A stretch of DNA of 64,000 nucleotides from NCBI GenBank assembly GCA_905221605.1, contig CAJNDS010000033.1, positions 1 through 64,000 of the forward strand, in the 5' to 3' direction. The DNA comes from Symbiodinium natans. Lineage: Eukaryota; Sar; Dinophyceae; Suessiales; Symbiodiniaceae. Under the pieces are notes generated by a model, which had not been told where the DNA came from, ran no database searches, and saw only the letters and a list, made by a program, of their open reading frames with translations. Positions 21,201 to 35,172 of this stretch are shown here, piece by piece. The number at the start of each line of letters is the position of its first letter. Position 1 is the stretch's first letter. A program made the position numbers and the translations under genes.

Positions 21201-24065
21201 TGTAGTCAATAAAATACCTGGGCTCAGTGAGCGTTTAACAATTTCAGGCTGCTGGAAGTCCTCTTAGAACACTGCGGGTGCAGCACTGCACCTTACATTA
21301 AACCCTCAACCCTCAACCCTGGAAACCCTGAAAACGCTCAACAACAACTACGATACTTTGGGGGTTTAGGGGCTTTGCTAGGCTCGAACCCTTAATTTGA
21401 CGAGTTGCAATGTTATATCGACCGTCGGAGATTTGGGACTTTTTCCGAAAGGTTTCTACTTTTCCTCTTGACAAGAGCTCCCTACTTGGAGGTTCAGACC
21501 ACTTCTATCCCAACTATAACTGTACTTATAACCTAATTATAACTATATAAGGAGATTTAGGGGGCTTATAAGTGGGATATAGCTACAGCTATAATTGGGT
21601 TATAGGCACCATGAACCTCCAAGTAGACCCTGAGCCCTGTCTTCCCAGCACGGCCAAGAGACCATGACAACCGGGCTGGCCACTTCTGACACTCGACAAG
21701 CGCTTGCAGCTGGCGGCCAAGCGGATCCTGGGCTGGGGTGTAGGGTTTAGGGCTGAGGGGTTTAGGGTGTAGGGTTTTTACTGTTTAGGGTTTAGGGCTT
21801 GGAGATCAAAGTTCCTAAGCCTTCAATTTTCGTGTTTAGGGCGTGGGGCTTCCCGTGTCCGCCCGTTTAAGCCCTAAACCCCTACAGCCCTAACCCTAAA
21901 GGCCTTAAACTTTAAGCCTTAAACCTTCATACATCTCCCAAAGTCTTGCTCTTCTTACAAGCTACGGGATGTTCCCTGGTCTCCCAAACGTGTGACACAG
22001 CGATGATCCTGGGCTGCTCATTCTTCTCGCCACGTTCCAGGGACCGTACCGCCTCCTTGGATTTTTGTTGCTGGGGTTTCGGAAGGCTTGGTGGCCTTGC
22101 ACGCTTGTTTGCGCGGGCGCCGGCTCAGCAAAAGAGGGATTCCGCAGGGGCTATGGTTGCATATGAGGTGCGGGGGCCTAGTCTGCCCTTTGCTGCGGTG
22201 TGGTCCCCGACGTCCCTGTAGTGCCTCTTAGTCAAGATTTCAGTCCAGTATAGGAACTGCATACCCCTACACGAGTGGTGGAGGTAGCTAGGCAGTTTGA
22301 GTGTTCAGTGTGCCTGGAATTCAACCCCAATTTGTGTCTTCCGAACCCCTTCCTCCGGTGTGGCACAGGATCGCTACGGACATTGGCCGTCGGCAACACC
22401 CCGACTCTTGAACCCCTTCAGTCCATGCTGATGGATGAAAGTCCCTGTCCGGAGAATTCCGGAGATTTGCGAGCCTCATGCACTCCATCACACGCTTGAA
22501 GCCTGCTATGAGTGGAAGCTCCTTGGAGTGCTACCGGTATCAAATTCTTGGAGTTTGGAGCGCCGTCAGATTCTTGTGGGCGCGTGTGGACAAGTCAGAG
22601 GAGCGATTGCGGCTCACGTTGATGATCTCCTTTTCGTAGGCACCGACAGCGACACCGGTTGGCAGCAGATTCTTCAGAGTACAATAAGGCGCTTTATGTG
22701 GGGAGACTGGGAAAGGGACGTCTTTGTGCAGTGTGGGGTGAAGACTCAACAAACGAATGATGGGTTGCAGCTTTCCCTAAGTTCCTACGTTGATGAGCAC
22801 ATCGAAGAGATTTCCCAGAGTGCCAGCAGCAGACAAGATAAACAGAGTGCAACGAGTGAGCAAGACAAGAGCAGTGTTCCTTAGGCGCTTTGAGCTGGAA
22901 CGCTCAACAAACGGCAGCCCACATTTCGGCAAACGTGGGACTTCTGCATTCTGAGGTCCAAACTGCCAAAAAGTACAGTGGACACCGTGATCCGATCGTG
23001 CAGTCTACAAGGCTCGGAAGGACTACAAGCTGATCCGAGGTTTCGAACCGTCGGAGTGTGTACGGGTAGAGTATCGTCACTGCATGGCAACATCACGTCA
23101 ACATGTTGAGACTGTTGAGAGTCGTGTAGACAGAGCCTGTAGGAGCCCGCACATGGAGATGCCCTCTACTTCGCCAGATTCCAGCATCCTGCATGGCTAC
23201 CACACCAGAGATGACAGGTTGGCGGCTAAGGTGGATGTCTGGTCACTCTCGCAACGTTTTCGACAAATGAAACACGGAGGTGTTGGCGATACAGGGCGCT
23301 GAGAAGAGAAGTAACATAGAGCTCATCAGGATCAAGGAATCGCAGACCAGATTAATTGTGAGATGGGTTCACTCCGGGGCACAACTAGCAACTCGCTCAC
23401 AAAAAACGGAGGTGCCAAAGAACTGGACCTGTTCTACAAGACTGGTCAAATGAGTCAAAGGTGGAGGATCGTGGAGCCGGGCGAGATCCCCAAACTCTGG
23501 CATGCAAGTTGAGCAATCCGGAGAGAGTAAGGTTGAAGATGATAACCGAGGAGGGGGAGGGGGTGCAAGTGCCTAAGGCACTAGCTACTTCACGCAAGTC
23601 TGTCTGATCATGCAGCAGGGGAGAAAAGAGGAGCGTGCGCGCCACTTGCGACTGGCCTTTCAGCTCTTTAGACCTGCCCGCTATCTGAAGTATCTCTCCT
23701 TGAGCCACCTCGCCTAGACCGCCTTCAAGGTGTAGGGTTATTTGCAAGAGAAGCGTCAGTTGTTTGGTGCGACTGAAAACTGGGTTGTTGTGTTTTGGGG
23801 CCATAAGGTTCTGCGCTCAAAGCCCTGTTGCACGCAGCCTCCACGCACATTCCAGAACAGAGGCTGCCTGTGGTGTATGAAATGCGAAAGGGCCGGAAAA
23901 CCCTAGACCTGCAAACCCTTCAAACCCTTCAAACCCTTCAAACCCTTCAAACCCTTCAAACCCTATTCCCTCAACCCTAGATGAGCAAGGATCTCTGGCT
24001 CGGAAGCGACGCAGCTCCCTCTCCGTCACGAAGCCATGCGCTTCCACCTCCTGTCGCCTCCCGGT
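17907..24065 (-). CDS. Multi-exon VSHxWE/HPDP-domain plus LRR protein gene, copy 1
   Basis: Exons were found as minus-strand islands conserved with unit 2. In transcript order they are: about 24065-23975 (EAHGFVTERELRRF); about 22090-21946 (SLERGEKNEQPRIIAVSHVW, ending EHP at a GT); about 21745-21690 (DPLGRQLQALVE, after an AG); about 21231-20960 (YFIDYMSLHQFYR, then FSRVMNQMHVFYSHEDTYTY); 20893-20815 (KRNAVLRARMVLCGSS); 20698-20515 (MVCIDDHVIDQHGK, APEDFCQRVAEGN); 20468-20395 and 20280-20170 (LRR-like); 18720-18590 (LRR); and 18268-17907 (LRR). Splicing EHP to DP restores WETREHPDPLGRQLQALVE, strong support for the model. N-terminal fold and role are unknown. An immune-receptor-like or scaffold role is inference only, and no nucleotide-binding domain is seen. 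Introns are mostly TTTAGGG-like repeats, and one holds a copia relic absent from copy 2. Confidence 0.6.
18269..20153 (-). other. Intronic DNA of the LRR gene, copy 1
   Basis: The stretch contains islands shared with unit 2 (18280-18480; LRR exon 18590-18720 reading EEALADAVPRLRVLDASSND; 18720-18950) separated by TTTAGGG-like units. The stretch 19020-19370 has a minus-strand frame (WLAQDGPEVLGIRQASGRPS) with no clear parallel in unit 2. The stretch 19660-20130 has plus-strand and minus-strand frames without a family. Part may be copy-1-specific insertion. Confidence 0.45.
20391..21237. repeat. Near-identical segment shared with 32523-33390
   Basis: From about 20391 to 21237 the two units are almost base-identical, including the telomere-like intron units. 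Elsewhere in the unit introns do not align well. One difference is an 18-bp indel (unit 1 lacks aggggctttcgggtgt-like bases after ctcagggtgt); another changes Arg to Lys in the SFSR region exon. This points to recent gene conversion or a haplotype/assembly effect limited to this segment. Confidence 0.8.
21483..21626. mobile_element. 144-bp TIR element (MITE or introner-like) in an intron of copy 1
   Basis: A 15-bp perfect terminal inverted repeat (ctacttggaggttca at 21483-21497; its complement at 21612-21626) bounds an AT-rich core with imperfect inverted symmetry (TATAACC/GGTTATA type). The corresponding intron of unit 2 (about 33690-33725) reads straight through without the element, so it is an insertion in copy 1. 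No open frame inside; it would need a transposase from elsewhere. Target duplication is not clear by eye. Confidence 0.7.
22440..23440 (+). pseudogene. Copia RT/RNase H relic in an LRR-gene intron
   Basis: The plus-strand frame to 22884 carries AAHVDDLLFVGTDSDTGW (RT motif C, HVDD variant) and FMWGDWERDVFVQCGV. After the stop the reading continues one frame over at about 22890-22985 as ALSWNAQQTAAHISANVGLL. Near 23310-23420 it continues as IELIRIKESQTRLIVRWVHS, the end of the copia RNase H domain. Integrase, the front of RT and the terminal repeats are missing. The matching intron of unit 2 has no such insert. Orientation is opposite to the host gene. Confidence 0.7.
23907..23965. repeat. AAACCCTTC nonamer tandem repeat
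   Basis: Six or so perfect 9-bp units (aaacccttc) occur in a row, an expanded variant of the CCCTAAA family. The equivalent place in unit 2 (34880-34930) has a looser gaaacccttg/gaaacgcttg array. Confidence 0.85.
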
Positions 24066-24084
24066 CTGGGTACACACTGGGGGA

Positions 24085-25085
24085 CTGTAGGGTTTTCCTA
24101 GGGTTTCTAGCGGTATTCCATTGCTTCCGAGTTTCTAGGGTTTTACGGCTTATAGGATGTTAAGGGTTTTTAGGGTTAGGTTTCGAGGGTTGAGGGTTTA
24201 GGGGGTTTAGGGCTTATTGGGTCTAGGGTTTATTGGATCTGGGGTTTTGGGTGTAATCCTAAACCTTAGTCGGTTTTAGGATTAGGGTTTAGCCCTAAGC
24301 CCTAAGCCCTAAACCCTAAACCTTCAACCAGGCGTTTAGTGTTTAGGGCAACTCAAGAAGTGAAAGGGGCCGGCCACCTTGGCCAGATGCGGCCCTCTTG
24401 GTGCAGCTGCTGAAGGTACGGGCCACTTATGAGCCTAGGCCGTGGTTAGGGTTTAGGGTTATGGTTTTAGGCCTTAGCATTTACCCTCGAAACCCGGGGC
24501 TGGTTAGGTTTGGGGTTTTGGGCGAAAGTGTCCGCCGAATGTTTGTGCGGGGGGTGTTTCTTGCTTCAAGCCTGTTGGCCTTGGGAAGCAGAGAATGGCA
24601 TAGAAATTGTATGCGGCTTGTTTCTGGAGTCTTGCCGGGTTTTTGTTGTTTTTGCCGTGTGTTGGGCGGTTTTATCTTTTGTGCTTTGGCTGAGAAACAT
24701 GGTTTGCGTTTCTGCGTTCCCAATACCATCTGGCCTCCATTTTGATGTTGATGCCTTTTCGTGAGCATTCTAGGGGGTCTTTTGGGGGGTTGGGGGGACG
24801 TTTTTGGAGCCTGTTGGAGCCGTTTTGCAAGGGGGCCTTTTGGCAGCTTCTGCGGCCCTTTTGGGGCCTTCTAGGACAGCCTGTCAGGGCCCTCTTGGGG
24901 GACCTCAGTGGGACAGGACACAAGGGCCTCTTGGGGCAAGGGGCACTTGCCAGTTTCAAAATGATGATATTGTCAAGCGAAGGGGATTGATCATCTTCAG
25001 GGAGCAACGGAAGTTATGGCTTTAGCTGATAGACCGTCGAAACTGGAGGGGTCGGGGCTTACAGCTTTAGGATGTAGAGTTTAGG
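24085..25085 (-). other. Unit 1, blocks h: intergenic/intronic islands
   Basis: The region 24340-24420 contains a candidate exon (minus strand QQLHQEGRIWPRW, shared with 35195-35260 as QQLHREGRIWPR). The stretches 24480-24770 and 24780-25060 align with 35330-35640 and 35640-35940 but are low-complexity on the minus strand (Pro/Lys/Arg-rich), and look like UTR or intron. TTTAGGG-like units fill 24160-24470. Confidence 0.4.
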
Positions 25086-25089
25086 GTTC

Positions 25090-25240
25090 AGCAAACAACA
25101 CTATAAAATATCCCAAAGGCCTAGCAACCGGATGTCGTTGCGAGGATCCAGGAGGAAAGCGACCAAGGAATACCGGTTGTTGAGGTTCACTTCGGGCGGC
25201 AGCTCTTCGGCCTCTTGAGATTGCACCTTGCTGCTCGAAT
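25090..25240 (-). CDS. Conserved C-terminal exon ending WDIL-stop, copy 1
   Basis: The minus-strand island reads SSSKVQSQEAEELPPEVNLN, then YSLVAFLLDPRNDIRLLGLW and DIL before a stop. The second copy at 36010-36165 keeps LPPEV, LN, SLV, FLLDP, NDIR and WDIL-stop despite changes elsewhere. Selection for the reading frame is therefore visible. It is the last exon of a gene whose upstream exons probably include the islands at 26080-26170 and 26430-26500. Function unknown. Confidence 0.6.
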
Positions 25241-25446
25241 TCGAGGTTAAGGTTGAAGATTAAGCTTTTAAGGGCTGATGGATAGTGACGGCATGAGTGA
25301 ACCTAAACCCTAAGCCTCACAGCACCCTGAAGCCAACAACCCCTCTTCAAACTCCGCCTGGCCTCGCAAGCCTTTGGGGTTTTGGTGTAGGGTTTAGGGT
25401 TTACGGTCCAAGGTCTAGGGTCCCTAAACCCTAGACCCTAAACCCT

Positions 25447-25490
25447 GTCTATCATATATATGTATATATATATATATATATATTTAAACC
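25447..25490. repeat. (TA)n microsatellite
   Basis: About fifteen TA steps lie directly at the edge of the 32-bp minisatellite. Confidence 0.9.
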
Positions 25491-25491
25491 T

Positions 25492-25833
25492 TCGGGACTT
25501 TTCGACCAATCTGCCCCCCAATGTTCGGGACTTTTCGACCAATCTGAGCCCAATGTTCGGGACTTTTCGACCAATCTGACCCCAATGCTCGGGACTTTTC
25601 GACCAATCTGACCCCAATGTTCGGGACTTTTCGACCAATCTGACCCCAATGTTCGGGACTTTTCGACCAATCTGACCCCAATGTTCGGGACTTTTCGGCC
25701 AATCTGACCCCAATGTTCAGGGCCTTTCGGCCAATCTGACACCAATGTTCGGGACTTTTCGACCAATCTGACCCAATGTTCGGGACTTTTCGACCCCAAT
25801 GTTCGTGACTTTTCGGCCAATCTGACCCCAATG
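25492..25833. repeat. 32-bp minisatellite, about ten units
   Basis: The unit begins cgggacttttcgacc and continues aatctgaccccaatgtt; units differ by single bases or small deletions. All three minus-strand frames stay open across it, giving artefactual repetitive peptides. It is absent at the equivalent place in unit 2. Spacer-like alternation of unique sequence is absent, so it is not a CRISPR array. Confidence 0.9.
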
Positions 25834-25975
25834 AAGAAGGTTCAGTGGAAATCGTGTCCGAATTGGGTAGGTACTCTGGGGTAAGATGAAAACCTTTTAT
25901 TTTCTTAATGTTATGGGACTCTTTGGGCGGGTGCTTTTTTTTTCTAAGCCTGGAATGAACGCTAGAACAGTGACC

Positions 25976-26062
25976 CTCTAGACCCTAAACCCTAAAACCC
26001 TAAAACCCTAAAACCCTAAAACCCTAAAACCCTAAACCCTAAACCCTAAACCCTAAACCCTT
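25976..26062. repeat. Interstitial telomere-type array (CCCTAAAA then CCCTAAA)
   Basis: Five octamers (ccctaaaa) are followed by at least four perfect heptamers (ccctaaa). It is the cleanest telomere-type run in unit 1; its junction between two register types suggests array slippage, or insertion of telomeric DNA at a break. Confidence 0.9.
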
Positions 26063-26079
26063 ACTAAAGCCAGGTAGCC

Positions 26080-26505
26080 GAGGCCATGGCGGGCTGGTGG
26101 CCAAACACGAGGGCATCAGGTTGGTGTGGATTCGGCATGCCGGGCGCGGGGCGTGAAACCTTAACCCTCAAAGCCCTAAACCCTAGGCCCTAAACCCTAG
26201 GCCCTAGACCCTAAACCCTAATCCTAGGATTTAGGTTCACGGTTCACTCACTCAATCAAGAGTTGAGGCTGCTTCACGAGAAATCTGGAGCACACCTGAT
26301 TGCCAACCACATGCCTAGGGCTTTGGGTCTAGGACTGGTGGCTTGGGACTTAGGGCTTGGCGTTTAGTTTTTTTTGGGTTTAGGGTTTGTAGGGTTTAGG
26401 GTTTAGGGTTGAGCCCCTAATCCCCTTACCCCTGAACCCCAAACTCGCTGGGCAGAGCCTGCAGCCCAACCGTCTCCGAGAATCACAAGGTTCGAGTGAT
26501 CCGAA
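26080..26505 (-). CDS. Exon islands of the WDIL gene, copy 1
   Basis: The minus-strand island 26165-26082 reads PNPHQPDALVFGHQPAMASA; its paralogue at 36834-36920 reads PMPHQADAIVFGHQPTMAPA in the same frame. The island 26500-26430 reads HSNLVILGDGWAAGSAQR; the paralogue at 37190-37125 reads LNLVFLGDGWAAGSVQR. A short island at about 26300 (HVVGNQ before a GT; HVIGNE in the copy) may be another exon. Reading frames are kept while flanks diverge. No family recognised. Confidence 0.5.
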
Positions 26506-26649
26506 AGCTCCCCTAAAGGGCATAGGATTTAGGGTTTAAGGTCTAGGCTTTAGGGGTTCCGGTTTAGGGTTGAGGCTGTTGAGGTTGTACCCTAAAGGGT
26601 TTAGGGTTTAGGGTTTGTTTAGAGGTTTAGGTGTATAATTCGGTGTAGG

Positions 26650-27220
26650 GAGCCTCAAGATCTGAGGCCCTGCCCCAAAGCCCTCAACCCTAAACCCTAG
26701 ACCCCTAACCCTATACAAACCTTCGTGGCTTCCCGCAAGCTAAAGCCCGAAGTCGCACCTGGCTGGGGAGCCCCGAACTTCCGCAAAAGGGAAGGTTCAG
26801 GGTGTTTAGGACCTGAGACAGAGGCTCGCTCTACTGGTTCTTAGTAGCCTATATTCCCTTAGAGAGGAAACATAGGGGGATAAAAGGAACCTAAACAAAC
26901 CCGACACCCTAAACCCCTCATTCCCGACTAAGAACCAAGGCCTCAATGGCCGCGACTTGAAGGTCCCAGAGGGTTTGGGGTTTAGGGTTTAGGGGTTTAG
27001 GGGGTTAGGGCTTAGGGGTTTAGGGGATTAGGGGCTTAGGGGTTTAGGGGTTTGGGGGTTTTGGGGTTTAGGGTTTGTAGGGGTTTAGGGTCTAGGGCTT
27101 TGGGCTCAGGGGTTAGGGTTCCCCCTGTAGGTAACCTTCAAGGAGCGCGAATTTGGACCCCCCACTCCCCACCCAAGCACAGTTCAAGACCTATGGCTGC
27201 GGCAGGGCACTGACAGCGAA
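26650..27220 (-). repeat. Unit 2, block a
   Basis: This block aligns with 6841-7110 and 37380-37790. An island at 26860-26740 reads RKFGAPQPGATSGFSLREAT on the minus strand; the 37.5-kb copy shares only RKFGA before diverging. The block is followed by a TTTAGGGG-type array (26970-27110). The start of block a here and at 37380 gives a unit spacing of about 10.7 kb. Confidence 0.6.
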
Positions 27221-27424
27221 GGTGAAGGCCCCCAAAACCCCTAAACCCTAAACCCCGAGACCCCCAAACCCTAAACCCCCCCCTAAAGCCCTGCACCCTA
27301 AACCCCGCCCTAAACCCCCAAAGCCCTGAACCCTAAACCCTAAACCGCCAAAGGCCTGAACCCTCAACCCCCGACCAAGCGCCTTGAGCCCAAACAAAAA
27401 GCCGAAACCCTCTTCCGCCCAGCT

Positions 27425-27720
27425 GTTCAGGGTTTTGGTTGGGGTTTAGGGGTTTAGGGGTTTAGGGGTTTCGGGGTTTAGGGGTTTAGGGGTTTAGGGG
27501 TGTAGGGGTTTAGGGGTTTAGGGGGTTTAGGGGGTTTAGGGGGTTTAGGGGGTTTAGGGGATTTAGGGGTTTAGGGGTTTAGGGGGTTTAGGGGGTTTAG
27601 GGGGTTTAGGGGGTTTAGGGGGTTTAGGGGGTTTAGGGGTTTAGGGGTTTAGGGGTTTAGGGGTTTAGGGGTTTAGGGGTTTAGGATGGTGGATGGTTTA
27701 GGGTTTAGGGGTTTAGGGCT
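27425..27720 (+). repeat. Large TTTAGGGG-type array
   Basis: About 35 consecutive units of ggtttagg/ggggtttag type (mostly 8-9 bp, G4-G5 variants of TTTAGGG) lie in one orientation. The equivalent part of unit 1 (7270-7370) has only a few units, so the array expanded after duplication. Confidence 0.9.
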
Positions 27721-28502
27721 CGGGATTTAGGTGGTCTCTGTGGCTCTTCATTCAGGAATGCTGATGCCAGAGACCAAACAGGGCTGAGGGGGGTTTAGGG
27801 AAACCCTAAACCCTCAAACCCTAAGCCCTATAAACCCTCAACCCCCAAGCTCCAAAAGCCCCAAATCCTAAAGCCTAAACCCTCAACACCCAAGCTGCAG
27901 AAACCCTACATCCTAAACCCTAATCCACAACCACGAGGTTTAGGGTTTAGGGTAGAGGGTACCGGAGGTGCAGCCAAAGGGTGTGGCCTAGGGTTTAGGG
28001 TGTAAGGTCCAGGGTTTAGGGTGTAGGGTTAGGGCTTATGCAAGTTGAAGGTTATGGGTTTAGGGCTGAGCCCTAAATCCCTTAGACCCTGAACCCCCAA
28101 CCCCAAACCCTGAACCCTAAACCCCGAACCTAAATCCCAAACCCTAAACCCCGAAACCCCACTCAGCTCTTTTCGGCGAAGAGCAATTTTTCAGCCCATC
28201 GAAAACTGGAGGTTCAAAGTTCAAAGCGAACCATACAATTTCTATTTATTCTCATCTTGAGGCTTTAGGGTTTGGGGGTTTGGAAAATGTGTTTAGAGGG
28301 GCAGTCTAGGGTTTCGGCTGCATGGACTCATGGCGGTCTGGCCTTCGGCAGGAAAGCTGGATTGAAACATAGACTGCCCACTTTCAGGACTGGCATGGAA
28401 GGTGAACCTGGAGTGATTTGTACACTCACGGAAATGTTACTCAAGAATGGGCAGTGCCTCCAGCCCTGTTGCAGACAGCCCATTCCTCTGAGATGTACGA
28501 GG

Positions 28503-28973
28503 CTATGCTTCGGCTCGTGCCTTGAGGCAGCGGGCACGGAGGACACAGCAAATGCGTCTCAAGTCATTTCGTCGGAAGAGGCTGAGAGAGAACACGAATG
28601 AGACCACGCCAAGAGAAGGCAGAACCCAGTGCATGCCTACGCTTGCGCCTTCTTCTTTCAAAGTGTTCATGCTGGCAACCCAGACCCCAAGTACCAGGAA
28701 AAATGCCAGGAGGGCAAGGTTAGACTGAAGCAGCCAGATATTCAGGTTTCGGTCGTGGAAGGGCTCTTTTTGGATCAGCAGCGTGCCGAGCAGACCCCAC
28801 ATTGTGGAAAGCATCCAGAACACCCACGAAACAACCAGGACGAGCAGCAAAATGGTCGACCCTCTTCGCTCACTTGTGATGGCTGTGGCTGCGGCCAAGA
28901 AGAACACCATGGCCAGATGCAAAGCGGCGCCGTAGTGGAGCAAGTAGCAGTCTTGGCCTGGGTTGAGGAACAA
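28503..28973 (-). CDS. Four-helix membrane protein, copy 2
   Basis: The 156-codon frame starts MFLNPGQDCYLL. Four hydrophobic helices lie at about residues 14-33 (ALHLAMVFFLAAATAI), 41-67 (ILLLVLVVSWVFWML...), 82-101 (LLQSNLALLAFFLVLGVWVA) and 114-130 (WVLPSLGVVSFVFSLSLF). A basic Cys-containing tail (RRNDLRRICCVLRARCLKAR) follows. The paralogue at 8455-8950 shares the order but has lost similarity in helix 3. The frame is uninterrupted and uses the first Met. It may be a complete intronless gene or the last exon of one. No family recognised. Confidence 0.65.
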   Translation of the reverse strand: MFLNPGQDCYLLHYGAALHLAMVFFLAAATAITSERRGSTILLLVLVVSWVFWMLSTMWGLLGTLLIQKEPFHDRNLNIWLLQSNLALLAFFLVLGVWVASMNTLKEEGASVGMHWVLPSLGVVSFVFSLSLFRRNDLRRICCVLRARCLKARAEA

Positions 28974-29280
28974 AGGGCTTAGGGTTGAGGGTCGCCCAGG
29001 GTGTTCTTCCGCCTGGCTTCTGCTTCACCAGCTCGAAGTCTCTGTCTTCGGACTTGGGACTTCATACGCCTCACGCTTTGATTCCCTTACACCTCTTGGA
29101 CACCATCATCTCCCTATATCTCCCTGTAGGACTGGAGCCAGGAAGGACGGGACCTTCAACATCTCGATACCCGAAATCCAATCAAGGCTTATGGGGTCTG
29201 GAAGCCTCTCCCCGAAAGCCTAAACCGCCCTCCTTTCTTTGTCAAAAACCTTAAAAAAACCCTAAAACCCGTAGCCCAAA

Positions 29281-29829
<549 letters not shown>

Positions 29830-30641
29830 TTAATGTGATGTTGTTTGACGCCCAACCATGATGATGCCGAACATGATGCATGCATCGAAGTTATACTGGA
29901 AGAAGTGGTAGACGCAAACCACAACCATGGCAACGTAGGTGTGATGTACAACGATTTGCCCACCCACAAAAACACAACAAAAACAACAAAAAACACCAAA
30001 TGCGCCAACTTCGCCGAAAGCACCAAAGCGGTGACCGGGGAGAGGGAATCTCACCAGGTCCAGTTGAGGTGACCATCCTCTGCCCAAGATCATCACTCTC
30101 ATCCGCTTGGCCAAAATGTTTTTGTCGGCCTTGTCGATGTCCTGCAGCCCTAAACCCTGTGGAGTGGAGGCTGGGCTCTATAGGGTTTAGGGTTTAGGGT
30201 TTAGGGTGCGAGTCCAGGCTGGGGTTGGGGGGAGGGTTTTGGGGGGGTTGAGGGAGGCGGGTTGAGGGGCTGCGTCTTTTGCCGCACTCATGACGGTGTA
30301 GGTGATTTCTAGTCTTCTTCAGCACTTTATTCGGTCATGGGAAGTTGGGGTGTGTAGGGGTTTAGGGTTTAGGGTTTGGGGTTTGTCATCCCACGTACCC
30401 TGGGTCAGGTAACAAAAGCACAACGATGCTCGAGAATCGTGGAGCGGCATGGCCGCGAAAAAGCTCCAGCGAAGTCAGATGGCAGCCGGGCAGCACTTCT
30501 GCCCAAGCCCTCACACCCGCGCCTTGCAGTTGTAACAGGCATGTTTTGTGAAATATGTTGCCATCCGCTCCCGCTTCACACGTAGTGGACGTAGAGGTCT
30601 AAGGGGCATGGGCTTTACGATGGTAAATCACTTGTGCATAC

Positions 30642-35035
<4,394 letters not shown>

Positions 35036-35111
35036 GGTTCATGCTAGGGTCTGTAGTCTTGGGCTTCTTGGGTTTGGGGCTTCTTGGGTCTAAGGTCTAC
35101 GGTTTAAAATC

Positions 35112-35172
35112 TAACCCTAAACCCTAAACCCTAAACCCTAAACCCTAAACCCTAAACCCTAAACCCTATAAG
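35112..35172. repeat. Perfect interstitial CCCTAAA array
   Basis: Eight perfect heptamers are followed at once by a short array in the opposite orientation (ataagggtttaggg), so the two arrays meet head to head. Confidence 0.9.

Noticed and set aside
25438-25831. Three overlapping repeat proteins, or a CRISPR-like array
   Set aside because: Units are contiguous 32-bp minisatellite copies with no unique spacers, and the period makes every frame look alike. No selection on one frame is visible and unit 2 lacks it.
25976-26062. True chromosome end
   Set aside because: Telomere-type runs are short, mixed with octamer variants and flanked on both sides by genes and non-telomeric DNA, so they are interstitial.
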